Source: Pseudomonadota bacterium
Lineage (GTDB): Bacteria > Desulfobacterota > Binatia > UBA12015
NCBI GenBank assembly: GCA_005777805.1
Contig: SXLG01000104.1
Span: forward strand, 1-46,017
DNA length: 46,017 bases
Direction of reading: 5' to 3'
In this document: in pieces, positions 1 through 8,862 of the stretch
Position numbering within the stretch: position 1 is the first letter of the stretch
How the letters are laid out: each line of letters starts with the position of its first letter
Notes under the pieces: generated by a model
What the model was told of the DNA's origin: nothing
What the model saw: the letters and a program-made list of their open reading frames with translations, nothing else
The model's database searches: none
Made by a program: the position numbers and the translations under genes

Positions 1-1095
1 ACCCAGGACCCCGAGTAGCGCAAGCGCTTCGAGGGCCGGCCAGAGCACGTCATCAACATGATGATGTTCATCGCCGAGGAGGTCCGCGAGCACATGGCGC
101 GGCTTGGTTTCCGGCGTCTCCAGGACATGGTCGGCCGGGTCGAGATTCTCGATGCGGCAGGCGCGATTGAACACTGGAAGGCGAAGGGCATCGACCTGAC
201 GCAGATCCTCCACAAGCCCGAGGTGCCGGCCTCTGTCGCCATCTCGTGTGTCGAGGCACAGGATCACGGTCTGGCCGAGGCGCTTGACAGGCAGATCATC
301 GAACTCTCGCGCGAAGCCCTCGAGCACAAGCGGCGGGTCGAGCTGTCGATGCCGATCCGCAACGTGAACCGGACCGTCTGTACCCTGCTCTCGGCCGAGG
401 TCTCGCGCCGCTGGGGCGAGGAGGGGCTGCCTGCCGAGACGATCAATATCCAGTTCCGTGGTTCGGCCGGGCAGAGCTTCGCGGCCTTTCTCGCCAGAGG
501 CATAGCGATCCGGCTCGAGGGCGACGCCAACGACTATTTTGGCAAGGGCCTCTCGGGCGGCCGCATCGTGGTCGTGCCACCGGCGGAAGCCACCTTCGTG
601 CCGGAGGAGAACAGCATCGTCGGCAATGTTTCCCTCTACGGCGCCACAGGTGGCGAGGTCTTCCTGCGCGGCCGTGCCGGCGAGCGGTTTGCCGTCCGCA
701 ACAGTGGCGCCACGGCCGTGGTCGAGGGCGTGGGTGACCACGGCTGCGAGTACATGACGCGTGGGCTCGTCGTCGTGCTGGGGCCGACCGGTCGCAATTT
801 CGCGGCGGGCATGAGCGGTGGAATCGCCTGGGTCTGGGATCCGGCCGGCACGTTTCCGGCTCATTGCAATCGCGGGGCGGTCGAGATCGAGACGGGTTCG
901 GAAGCCGAACTCGATCAGATTCGCGAGCTGGTGCGGCGTCACCAGCAGTATACGCAGAGTGCGCTCGCCGCGCGTCTTCTCTCGGATTGGGCCGCAGCCC
1001 GGCGGGCCTTCCGCAAGGTCGTACCGACCGAGTACCGCCGTGTTCTCGAGACCCAACACCTCGGCGGCGAGGCCGCGCAGGTCGCGAGCGTCTGA
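1..1095 (+). CDS. gltB: Glutamate synthase large subunit, C-terminal part (5' end outside window)
   Basis: This is the end of the large subunit of NADPH-dependent glutamate synthase, which transfers the glutamine amide to 2-oxoglutarate. Codons 1-5 read TQDPE and the frame after codon 6 continues [13 protein letters not shown], the conserved junction between the FMN synthase domain and the C-terminal GXGXG beta-helix. The rest (from about base 400) carries the glycine-rich helical repeats typical of the GltB C-terminus, such as [11 protein letters not shown] and [11 protein letters not shown]. Codon 6 (16-18) is TAG where the family has a leucine, so the reading frame is formally broken; the open stretch restarts at ATG 58. 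gltD follows after 17 bases, so this is the usual gltBD operon. The family assignment is secure; whether the stop is real, a sequencing or assembly error near the contig edge, or a pseudogene mark cannot be decided here. Confidence 0.9.
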
Positions 1096-1112
1096 TCAGC
1101 AGGAGCGGAGTC

Positions 1113-2576
1113 GTGGGAAAGATCAGCGGATTCCTGGATTACGAGCGCGAGCTGCCGCATCGGCGGCCGGTCGAGGAGCGGCTGCGCGACTGGCGCGAAC
1201 TCGAGGGCAAGCTCGACCAGACCGATCTCCGCAAGCAGGCCGCGCGTTGCATGAACTGCGGCATTCCCTTCTGCCACAAGGGCTGTCCACTCGGGAACAT
1301 CATCCCCGACTGGAACGATCTGGTGTACCGGGGGCGCTGGCGAGAAGCGATCCAGAGCCTGCACTCGACCAACACTTTCCCGGAGTGCACCGGCCGGGGA
1401 TGTCCGGCGCCGTGCGAGGAAGCCTGTGTCCTCAATATCCCGCAGACGCCCGTCACCATCAAGCAAATCGAGAAACAGATTGTCGAGCACGCCTTCCACG
1501 AGGGCTGGATCGTGCCCGAGATCGCGCCACGCAAGACCGGAAAGTCGGTAGCTGTCGTCGGTTCCGGGCCGGCCGGGCTTGCCTGCGCACAGCAACTCGC
1601 GCGCGCCGGCCACGCCGTCACGGTTCTCGAACGCGCGGACCGGATCGGCGGGTTGCTGCGTTACGGTATTCCCGATTTCAAGATGGAGAAGCACCTCATC
1701 GACCGGCGCATGCTCCAGATGGAGGCCGAGGGGGTTACCTTCCGGCCGGGGGTGAACGTCGGCGTCGATTTGACGTCGGACGAGCTCCGGCGTGAGTTCG
1801 ACGCCGTGGTCCTGGCCACGGGCTCGACGCAGGCGCGGGATCTCGATGTTCCCGGCCGGGACCTCGGGGGCGTTCACTTCGCCATGGAGTTCTTGCCCCA
1901 GGCGAATCGGGTCGGGGCGGGCGATCGCGTCGTCGACCAACTCGTGGCGACAGGAAAGCGGGTTCTGATCCTGGGCGGTGGCGACACGGGTTCGGACTGT
2001 CTCGGCACGTCGAATCGGCAGGGCGCGGTGGCCGTGCATCAATTCGAGCTGCTGCCGCGCCCGGCCGAGGGCCGTCGCGAGGATGGGGTCGCGCCGTGGC
2101 CGAGCTGGCCGATGATCCTGCGCAGTTCGTCTTCCCACGAGGAGGGCGTGATCCGTGACTGGAGCATCAACACACTCGGTTTCAGCGGCGACGCGCACGG
2201 GCGGGTCCGGAAGCTCCGGGCCATGCGCCTCGAATGGGACATGCCGGCGGGTGGTGGTCGCCCGCAGATGCGCGAGATTGCGGGCAGCGAGTTCGAGATG
2301 GATGTCGATCTCGTGCTGCTGGCGTTGGGCTTTGTCGGACCCGAGAAGCCACTGCTGCACCAGCTTGGCGTCGGCCTCGATCCGCGTGGCAACGCCGCGG
2401 CGGATGAGGGATGGGCGACCAGCGTCGACGGGGTCTTTGCCTGTGGCGACGCGCGCCGCGGCCAGTCGCTCGTGGTGTGGGCGATCTGGGAGGGACGTGA
2501 AGCCGCGCGGGGCGTGGATCGCTTCCTGATGGGCAGCACGGATCTGCCCTCGTGCCCGATGCCCGGCGGCCGCTGA
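1113..2576 (+). CDS. gltD: Glutamate synthase [NADPH] small subunit
   Basis: GltD passes electrons from NADPH through FAD and two [4Fe-4S] clusters to the GltB subunit in the cytoplasm. The 487-residue product has the normal family length. The N-terminal ferredoxin-like cysteine groups are visible at C46, C49, C54, C58 and C92, C97, C101, C105. The FAD Rossmann motif [10 protein letters not shown] lies near residue 146 and the NADPH motif [10 protein letters not shown] near residue 288. The start chosen is GTG 1113, preceded by AGGAG at 1101-1105 with good spacing, and the protein then begins [12 protein letters not shown] as in relatives. The gene lies 17 bases after gltB and should be cotranscribed with it. 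No defect is seen in this subunit. Confidence 0.97.
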   Translation: MGKISGFLDYERELPHRRPVEERLRDWRELEGKLDQTDLRKQAARCMNCGIPFCHKGCPLGNIIPDWNDLVYRGRWREAIQSLHSTNTFPECTGRGCPAPCEEACVLNIPQTPVTIKQIEKQIVEHAFHEGWIVPEIAPRKTGKSVAVVGSGPAGLACAQQLARAGHAVTVLERADRIGGLLRYGIPDFKMEKHLIDRRMLQMEAEGVTFRPGVNVGVDLTSDELRREFDAVVLATGSTQARDLDVPGRDLGGVHFAMEFLPQANRVGAGDRVVDQLVATGKRVLILGGGDTGSDCLGTSNRQGAVAVHQFELLPRPAEGRREDGVAPWPSWPMILRSSSSHEEGVIRDWSINTLGFSGDAHGRVRKLRAMRLEWDMPAGGGRPQMREIAGSEFEMDVDLVLLALGFVGPEKPLLHQLGVGLDPRGNAAADEGWATSVDGVFACGDARRGQSLVVWAIWEGREAARGVDRFLMGSTDLPSCPMPGGR

Positions 2577-2935
2577 AGCGGGGACGAGAGCTGGGCGGCC
2601 TCGGGGCGTGTCCGCCGTCTCGAGGCCGGTGCGGGCTCGATCGGCCAAGGCCTGGCCCGCATCTGCCGGGTTTGGGCGGAACAGACGCCGTGGCGCAAGC
2701 GAGCCGCGGCGTCTCTCCCATCGGGCGCTGGGGGGAATCGTTCCGGGAAATGCTCTAAATAGCTGAATTTTCAGCGAATTCGAACTAGGGCGCCCCTTTC
2801 GGGCAGAGGCTCAATGGCTTCGTCGGGAGTGCTTCCGGCTCGGGTTCGCTTGATCTCGCGGCGCAGGAAGCTAGGAATGAACGGCCGTTCCAAAGTCCGA
2901 ACGGCGGTTCAGCATTCGCCAGGGGGATGTCAAAG
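2577..2935. other. Intergenic gap between gltD and amidohydrolase
   Basis: These 359 bases hold no convincing gene. The first 180 bases are GC-rich; the part from about 2755 to 2790 is unusually AT-rich for this genome and contains the palindrome at 2762-2775. A promoter for the downstream amidohydrolase is expected here, but I cannot define -35/-10 boxes with confidence. AGGGGG at 2921-2926 is the probable ribosome binding site for ATG 2936. Confidence 0.5.
2762..2775. promoter_or_regulatory. Palindrome GCTGAATTTTCAGC upstream of amidohydrolase
   Basis: A perfect inverted repeat (six-base arms, two-base spacer) sits in the only AT-rich patch of the gltD-amidohydrolase gap, about 160 bases before the gene. 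Its position and symmetry would suit an operator for a dimeric regulator, but there is no second copy in the window and no known consensus was matched. Confidence 0.2.
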
Positions 2936-4051
2936 ATGAACTACAAGTTGATTTCGGCCGACGCCCACTTCATCGAGCCACCCAATCTCTGGAAGGATTG
3001 GTTGCCGGCGAAGTACCAGGAAATCGCACCGAAGCTTGTCAAGGACAAGGACGGTGGTGACGCCTGGAACTACGGCGCGGGCGAGCCCTCGCCGCTGGGC
3101 ATCTACGCCGCGGCAGGCAAGGACGAGCACACCCTCAAGTGGACCGGTGTCACCTACCAGACCATGAACCAGGGCTTCTTCCAGGGGGCGCCGCGCCTGC
3201 TCGAACAGGACCAGGACGGGGTCGATGCCGAGGTTCTCTTCAGCTCGGGTCGGATGCTTGGCTACTTCTACCGCATGCAGGACGACGCAGCTCAGCTCGC
3301 GGCCCTGCAGGCGCTCAACAACTGGATCTTCCAGGACTTCGTCCGGCCCGATCCCGCGCGACTGCTCGGGCTCGCCTATCTGCCGGCGATCGGTGGGGCG
3401 GCGGCGGCGACCGAACTCGAGCGCTGCGTTCGCATGGGCGCGCGGGGTGCGGTGATCGTGTGCTGGCCTTCCGGTCAGGATAAGGTATCGGCCGACGACG
3501 ACGCTGTCTGGGCCAAGGCACAGGAGCTCGGCGTGCCGATTCACATCCACGTTCGCATCACGCCGCGCTTCAGCCCGGCTCCGAAGGCGACGGGCAAGCA
3601 GGGCGGCGACATCCCCGGCCTTGCGACCACGGGTATGCTCGACATGCCCAAGCACATGGGCGAACTCATCATCTCGGGCGTGTTCGACCGCTTTCCCGAG
3701 CTTCGCTTCGTTGGCGTCGAGGCCGGTTGTGGCTGGATTCCCTACTTTCTCGAGCAACTTGACGACCGCTACTGGCGCAACCGCAGGTGGGCGGACTGCA
3801 ACCTGAAGCTCACGCCCTCGGACTACTTCCACCGCAACTGGACGTGCAGCTTCATGAAGGATGCCTACGCCTTCGCCAACCGTCATCACATCGGCGTGCG
3901 CAACATGATGTGGTCCACCGATTACCCCCATCACGGCACCGAATGGCCGTATTCGCGCAAGCAGATCAAGGAGACCGCGCTCGGCGTGCCCGAGGACGAG
4001 TTGTACCGGATCCTTGTCGGTAACGCGGTCGAACTCTACCGCCTGGGCTGA
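2936..4051 (+). CDS. Amidohydrolase family 2 metal-dependent hydrolase/decarboxylase
   Basis: The 371-residue product belongs to the amidohydrolase_2 superfamily (TIM barrel), which includes ACMSD and gamma-resorcylate type decarboxylases as well as hydrolases. The N-terminus reads LISADAHFIEPPNLW, where the usual strand-1 D-x-H metal motif appears as D-A-H. Further expected residues are the IHIHV strand near 208, a VGVEAGCGWIPYF segment, and WSTDYPHHGTEWPYS near the C-terminus, carrying the late metal/catalytic Asp. The start is taken as ATG 2936 because AGGGGG at 2921-2926 sits nine bases ahead; ATG 2927 would leave no spacing. The gene stands alone. Substrate is not predictable; the D-A-H first motif and SADAHFIEP signature are typical of uncharacterised members in aromatic-degrading bacteria. 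Confidence 0.88.
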   Translation: MNYKLISADAHFIEPPNLWKDWLPAKYQEIAPKLVKDKDGGDAWNYGAGEPSPLGIYAAAGKDEHTLKWTGVTYQTMNQGFFQGAPRLLEQDQDGVDAEVLFSSGRMLGYFYRMQDDAAQLAALQALNNWIFQDFVRPDPARLLGLAYLPAIGGAAAATELERCVRMGARGAVIVCWPSGQDKVSADDDAVWAKAQELGVPIHIHVRITPRFSPAPKATGKQGGDIPGLATTGMLDMPKHMGELIISGVFDRFPELRFVGVEAGCGWIPYFLEQLDDRYWRNRRWADCNLKLTPSDYFHRNWTCSFMKDAYAFANRHHIGVRNMMWSTDYPHHGTEWPYSRKQIKETALGVPEDELYRILVGNAVELYRLG

Positions 4052-4135
4052 GCCGCGCTCGGCCGCGTGGCCCGTTGGCCGGAGCGACCTGTGTGGTAGG
4101 CGAGGGCGAGCCGGCTGCGGGAGCGGATCGGCTCG

Positions 4136-6526
4136 ATGCGTGTGGCACCTCGTCCGGGAAATCAGCGTTGGTCCGGTGCCTCCTCGGCCGGGCGTGAGTT
4201 GGGGCTAGCCGCGGCCCGCCTGCGGGCCCGCGCCACGGCGTCGCTTGCCGTGGCGGGCACTCGTCTCGGCAGCTTCGTTCGCGGACGGGGTTGGCACCGG
4301 CGGCTGCTCGAACCCCTGATGGGCGGCTGGGTCGATGATCTCGATCACGCCGACGATCAATTGCCGTGGTCGGAGAGCTGGCGAGCGGCGCCGCGCTGCG
4401 GTCGCGCGGCGGTGGCTTTCGTCAGCGGATGTCCAGGCGACGCGCTGCGCTACCGTTGCGCGCACCAGGCCGATGCGTTGCGCGCTGCTGGCCTCTCGGT
4501 CGACGTCTTCCGGCAGGATCAGATCGATCTGCTGCAAGCGGTGGGGCACTACGCTCTCTTCGTCCTGCACCGGGTCGCTTTCGACAGTGCAGTGGACGCG
4601 TTCCTGCGGGCAGCCGAGGCCGATGGCACGCGAGTTCTCTTCGAAACCGATGACTGGATCTTTGATCTTGCGGCCGCCGACCACGTCGCGGCGCTCGAGA
4701 CCATGGCGGTGTCGGAGCGAGCGCTCTACCTCCAGGGGCTCGTCCGATACCGGCGCACCCTCGAGCGTTGCGGCGGAGTGATCGTCTCGACCGAGCCGCT
4801 GGCCGCGCGTGCACGTGCGGTCGTCTCCGCGGTCGCCGTCGTCCCCAACGCCGTCAGCGAAGAGATGGTGCGTCTCGCCGACGAGGCGCTGGCCAGCCGC
4901 CCCGTGGTGCGCGATGACGATGGCCCGGTCGTGGTCGCGTATCTGAGCGGTACGCCGACCCATGATCGCGACTTCGGGCGAATCGCGCCGGCGCTCGAGC
5001 GGATCATGGACTGGAATCCGCGAGTTCATCTTCTGACCGTGGGGCATATCGACGTGTCGGAGCGGTTTGGGCGCTTCGGCGGGCGGTTCCGGCACTTGCC
5101 GCTGGTCCCCTGGCAGGCGTTGCCGGGCATCCTCGCCGGTGTCGATGTGAATCTTGCCCCGCTCGAAGATGACAATCCGTTCACCGAGTCGAAGAGCGGT
5201 GTCAAGTTTCTGGAAGCGGCGCTGCTCGGCGTGCCGACGATCGCCTCGCCCACGCCCGATTTCGCGCGCCTGATCGAACACGGCCAGAGTGGCTGGCTTG
5301 CCGCCGAGTCCGCCGATTGGGAGGCCGGTCTGGTCCGGCTCGTCTCCGACAGGAGTCTGCGGCGGGCGATCGGAGCGCGGGCTCGCGCGCGGGTTCTGGA
5401 GACCGAGACGACGCGCGCCCGCAGCGCACTTCTGCTCGCGACGATGGGCACTCTTGTGCCGGCGCGGCCGCGCAACCGCCCGCTCACGATCAACTGGGTC
5501 GTCCGCGCGCCCATCGGTGAGACCAGCGGGGGCTACCGCACGATCTTCCGGCTCGCGAACCACCTCGGGCGTCGCGGGCATCGCGTCACGATCTACGTCG
5601 AGCGCGTGGCCCACCTGGCGCTGCTCAGTGACACCGAAATCAGTGAATACTGCCAGCAACACTTCGGTCCGCTCGACCTCGAGGTCGTCGTCGGCCACGA
5701 CCGGGTGGAGTCGGCCGACGCGATGATCGCGACCAACTGGCCGACGGCGTTCACCGTGGCGCGGGGGCAGTGGTCCCCCCTTCGCTTATATTTTGTGCAG
5801 GACTACGAACCCGATTTCTATGCCGAGGCCGACCCCTACCACCGCCGGGCACGCCAGACGTACGATCTCCCCCTGCAGCACGTCTGCATCGGTGGCGCGC
5901 TGGCCTCGCGTATCGGGAAGCTGACCGGCCGGGCCGTTGAGCAGATTGATTTTGCGGTCGATCGCGAGGTGTTTCACCTGCGCACGCCGCCCTCCGAGCG
6001 GCCCCGGCCACTGCGGGTCCTTTTCTTCGCGCGCCCCGGGCTCGCTCGCCGGGGATTCGATCTCGGTATCGCCGCTCTAGAACGCGTGCTCGCCGATCGT
6101 CCCGAGGTCGAGGTTGCTCTCTTCGGGACCCGGGCCGAGGATCTGCCGGCGCTGCCGTTCCGCCACCTCGTGCTCGGTGTCCTCGGTCGCGAGGAGGTCG
6201 CGCGCGAGATGGACCGCGCGCACGTGCTGCTGACCTTTTCGCTCTCGGCGAATATCTCGTGGGTTCCCTTCGAAGGGATGGCGGCGGGGTGTGCCGTGGT
6301 CGAGATCGACCGGCCGGCGATCGCGTCGATGGTCGATGCCGGGCGCACCTGTCTGCTCGCCGAGAGTTCCCCCGAGGCCGTGGCCGCGGCGGTGAGCGCC
6401 CTGCTCGACGACGACGAGCTACGCGACCGGATCGCGGGCTCGGGCGCGCGCGAGATGGCCAAACGCGACTGGGAGACGTCGGCGAATCAGTTCGAGGAGA
6501 TCTTGCTGCGACGTTGCCTCGCCTGA
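4136..6526 (+). CDS. Tandem-domain glycosyltransferase (GT4-type, WsaF-like second half)
   Basis: A 796-residue cytoplasmic protein with two GT-B glycosyltransferase units. The first half (about 80-440) has the family 4/1 fold signs: GDALRYRCAHQADAL at the start, then PLEDDNPFTESKSGVKFLEA, the usual C-terminal nucleotide-sugar motif region. The second half (about 455-795) starts GETSGGYRTIFRLANHL and contains YFVQDYEPDFY and VPFEGMAAGCAVVEID, the layout of WsaF-like rhamnosyltransferases that build S-layer or O-chain glycans. Two transferase domains in one chain suggest two successive sugar additions. No membrane segment is visible. The N-terminal 60 residues are Arg/Ala-rich, and a start at ATG 4319 is possible. 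The sugars transferred are unknown. Confidence 0.85.
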   Translation: MRVAPRPGNQRWSGASSAGRELGLAAARLRARATASLAVAGTRLGSFVRGRGWHRRLLEPLMGGWVDDLDHADDQLPWSESWRAAPRCGRAAVAFVSGCPGDALRYRCAHQADALRAAGLSVDVFRQDQIDLLQAVGHYALFVLHRVAFDSAVDAFLRAAEADGTRVLFETDDWIFDLAAADHVAALETMAVSERALYLQGLVRYRRTLERCGGVIVSTEPLAARARAVVSAVAVVPNAVSEEMVRLADEALASRPVVRDDDGPVVVAYLSGTPTHDRDFGRIAPALERIMDWNPRVHLLTVGHIDVSERFGRFGGRFRHLPLVPWQALPGILAGVDVNLAPLEDDNPFTESKSGVKFLEAALLGVPTIASPTPDFARLIEHGQSGWLAAESADWEAGLVRLVSDRSLRRAIGARARARVLETETTRARSALLLATMGTLVPARPRNRPLTINWVVRAPIGETSGGYRTIFRLANHLGRRGHRVTIYVERVAHLALLSDTEISEYCQQHFGPLDLEVVVGHDRVESADAMIATNWPTAFTVARGQWSPLRLYFVQDYEPDFYAEADPYHRRARQTYDLPLQHVCIGGALASRIGKLTGRAVEQIDFAVDREVFHLRTPPSERPRPLRVLFFARPGLARRGFDLGIAALERVLADRPEVEVALFGTRAEDLPALPFRHLVLGVLGREEVAREMDRAHVLLTFSLSANISWVPFEGMAAGCAVVEIDRPAIASMVDAGRTCLLAESSPEAVAAAVSALLDDDELRDRIAGSGAREMAKRDWETSANQFEEILLRRCLA

Positions 6527-6566
6527 GCGCGCATTTGGTCCGGCGTGGCGGTATCGGTCGTATTGG

Positions 6567-7466
6567 CTACGCGACGATCCCGGTAGGCGTGGCCAGCGCC
6601 CAGCTTTCGCCGTCGCGTTTTGCGCGGCCTTCGCGCTCGAGCTTGCGCAGGTGAGAACGCACCGAGGTGGCCGCCGCCGGGTGGAGGAAGGCCGGAACGT
6701 CGGCGTAGATCCGCGTGACCATTTCCGCGACGTGTTCGGTGCCGGCCCGCAGCGCCGTGATGATCTGCTCCTCGCGCAGCTCACGGTGGGCGATGTAGGC
6801 GCGGATTCGGTCACTGGCGTCGCGAACCGCAGGACCGTGCGCGGGGTAGATGATCTCGGGATCGAGCGCGAGCAGATGCCGCAGCGAATTCATGTAATCG
6901 AGCAGGTCGCCGCCGTGCTCGGGGATCACGGTGGTGCCGGCGCCAAGGACGACATCCCCGGTGAACACGGCGCGTTCCTCCTCGAGCCACCAGCACAGAT
7001 GGTCTTCGGCATGACCGGGCGTGTGGATTGCGCGTAGCGTGGCGCCCTCGGTCGCGACGACGGTGTCGCTGGCCGCGGCGACGATCGCCGGCGCTACGTC
7101 GCCGTCCATGCTGCTCCACGGCAGCTTGTGCAGCGGGCGCTCGCCGAAGAGCCGGCGAACGTCGGCGAAGCCCCCAATGTGGTCGGGATGGGAGTGCGTC
7201 ACCACGACCGCGTCGATCTCCCTGCCCCCACGGTGTTCCGCGAGCGCTCGCATGAGGAGGGGGGGCCAGCCGGGGTGGCCCTGTGCCAGGTCGAGCAAGA
7301 GCGGCCGGGCCGAGGTACCGACCAAGAATGTATTCGTCCCCGGTCCGGTGAAGGGCCCCGGGTTCTGCCCGAGCACCGTCACCACGCGCTCGCTCCAGAC
7401 GTCGATGTCGGGCAGGCTGAGCCCGATCATGTTTCCCTGAACGATGCGGCCGGGAGGCTCGCTCAT
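6567..7466 (-). CDS. LACTB2-like metallo-beta-lactamase fold hydrolase
   Basis: The 299-residue product has a metallo-beta-lactamase fold with the zinc motif THSHPDH (H91, H93, D95, H96), later TPGHAEDHL, TGDVVLG and YPAHGP. The N-terminal segment NPGPFTGPGTNTFLVG and the C-terminal winged-helix-like tail (about 220-299) are the arrangement of the LACTB2 group, whose human member is a single-strand endoribonuclease; bacterial members are mostly uncharacterised. Start ATG 7466 overlaps the stop of the upstream oxidoreductase gene (ATGA), so the two are translationally coupled. It could act on a small-molecule thioester or lactone rather than RNA; the sequence does not decide. Confidence 0.88.
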   Translation of the reverse strand: MSEPPGRIVQGNMIGLSLPDIDVWSERVVTVLGQNPGPFTGPGTNTFLVGTSARPLLLDLAQGHPGWPPLLMRALAEHRGGREIDAVVVTHSHPDHIGGFADVRRLFGERPLHKLPWSSMDGDVAPAIVAAASDTVVATEGATLRAIHTPGHAEDHLCWWLEEERAVFTGDVVLGAGTTVIPEHGGDLLDYMNSLRHLLALDPEIIYPAHGPAVRDASDRIRAYIAHRELREEQIITALRAGTEHVAEMVTRIYADVPAFLHPAAATSVRSHLRKLEREGRAKRDGESWALATPTGIVA

Positions 7467-8740
7467 GGTTCGCGCGTCGGCGGTGAGACCCGCGCTGCCC
7501 ACGCGGCGTAGCTGCCGTCGTAGCCGACCGCTTTCTGTCGTTCGGCGATCCGTCGTTCGACTTCGGTCAGGCGTCCGTTGCTGTCCCCTGCCCCGGCGAG
7601 GCTCTCGAGCCGCTCGATCAGGCGAGCGGCGACCTGGGCGCTGTGGCGACGCGAGGCGACCAGATTGCCTTTTCCGGTCACGACGTTGCCGCAGCCGAAG
7701 ACGTTGTTGAAACCGACCACGGCGCCGAGGTCGAGATCTTCGAGTCGCAGCAACTCGCCGTCCATCGGCAAGCCTTCGATGGGTTGGGGGATCGAGCCGA
7801 TCGACGAGATCACGACCGGCGCCTGAACGTTGCGGATCTCGCCGGCAACGCCCACGGCCCGACCGGTTTCGTCGAGCCGGGTACGGGCGAAGCGCAGGCC
7901 ATCGAGTTGGTCGCCATGCGTCAGCAGGCCGACGGGGGTCCACAGCGGCTCCACGTCGAACAGAAATTTGCTCTGTGCTTTCTCGAGGATCCGGCGGCGC
8001 ACCGTACCGACCTTCTCGAGCTGAGCGGCCGTGGCGTTCGCCGGTGCTTCCGCGAGCGGCATGTCCTCGATACGCCGGCGGTAGTAGAGCGTGCAGCCCT
8101 TGAGGCCGAGGTCCAGCCAGGCGAGTCCGTGTTTGGCGAGGGTCTCGGAGATGCCCTCGGTCTCCATTTCGAGCAGGTCCTGCCGGATGCCGCGCGCCCA
8201 AAGGGCGCGCGCCACGAGTTCGAGCTGCACGACCTTGGCGACGTCGATCGACGCGAGACCGCCGCCGACGAGGATGGTGCCATCGGCAATCGCGTAGGAG
8301 GGCCCATTGTAGCCCGGTTCTTCGTAGTGATTGAACCAGTAGATGAACGGGTTCTGGTAGATCAATCCACGATTGACGTAGGTGTCGGCGTTGAGCACCG
8401 GCAGCGGCCGATCTCGCCAGGCGCCGTTGGCGAGCAGAACGAGATCGAACCCCCAGCCATCGACCAGCTCGCCGAACCCGAGTTCGTGGCCGATCCCGGT
8501 GCGAGGGATGAAGTGTACGCCGGCGCGATCGAGCTTGGCGTCGATCGCCGCATACTCCTTGAGCCGCAGATTCTCGTGCCAGCGCGGCAGACCATCCTCG
8601 ACCTTCCCGTAGGGACGGTCGTTCTGTTCGAAGACGGCGCAGAGAGCGCCGGCGGCCGAGAGTTTCTCGGCGGCTTCCGCGCCAGCGGTCGCACCGCCGA
8701 CGATCGCGACTGCTGTCCGGTAGTGTCCGGGGGTCGTCAT
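7463..8740 (-). CDS. FAD-dependent pyridine nucleotide oxidoreductase, adrenodoxin-reductase-like
   Basis: A 425-residue soluble flavoprotein. The N-terminus has the FAD dinucleotide-binding fold with a modified loop, AVAIVGGATAGAEAAEKL, followed by PYGKVEDGLPRWHENLR as in ferredoxin-NADP reductases of the adrenodoxin reductase/GltD class. A second Rossmann motif, ILVGGGLASIDVAKVV, near residue 151 should bind NAD(P)H. The C-terminus has NVFGCGNVVTGKGNLVASR, the usual FAD-contacting end. There are no cysteine clusters, so it lacks the GltD iron-sulfur domain. ATG 8740 starts the protein just before the FAD motif. Its stop overlaps the start of the MBL-fold gene, suggesting one pathway, which I cannot name. 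Confidence 0.85.
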   Translation of the reverse strand: MTTPGHYRTAVAIVGGATAGAEAAEKLSAAGALCAVFEQNDRPYGKVEDGLPRWHENLRLKEYAAIDAKLDRAGVHFIPRTGIGHELGFGELVDGWGFDLVLLANGAWRDRPLPVLNADTYVNRGLIYQNPFIYWFNHYEEPGYNGPSYAIADGTILVGGGLASIDVAKVVQLELVARALWARGIRQDLLEMETEGISETLAKHGLAWLDLGLKGCTLYYRRRIEDMPLAEAPANATAAQLEKVGTVRRRILEKAQSKFLFDVEPLWTPVGLLTHGDQLDGLRFARTRLDETGRAVGVAGEIRNVQAPVVISSIGSIPQPIEGLPMDGELLRLEDLDLGAVVGFNNVFGCGNVVTGKGNLVASRRHSAQVAARLIERLESLAGAGDSNGRLTEVERRIAERQKAVGYDGSYAAWAARVSPPTREP

Positions 8741-8862
8741 GGGATGGCTTCCTGAATGTTGAGATTGCAGAGACCGTGAATGAGCCGGCGCGGCGGAAGG
8801 CCTAGCTCCGGTCCCGACAGCCCGCAATCGTTGTCCGGGGGTAGCAGCGTGGGTGTCGCCCG

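Noticed and set aside
939-2648. A 569-codon minus-strand frame opposite gltD
   Set aside because: It mirrors a well-supported gene and has no recognisable motifs; it is a GC-bias shadow.
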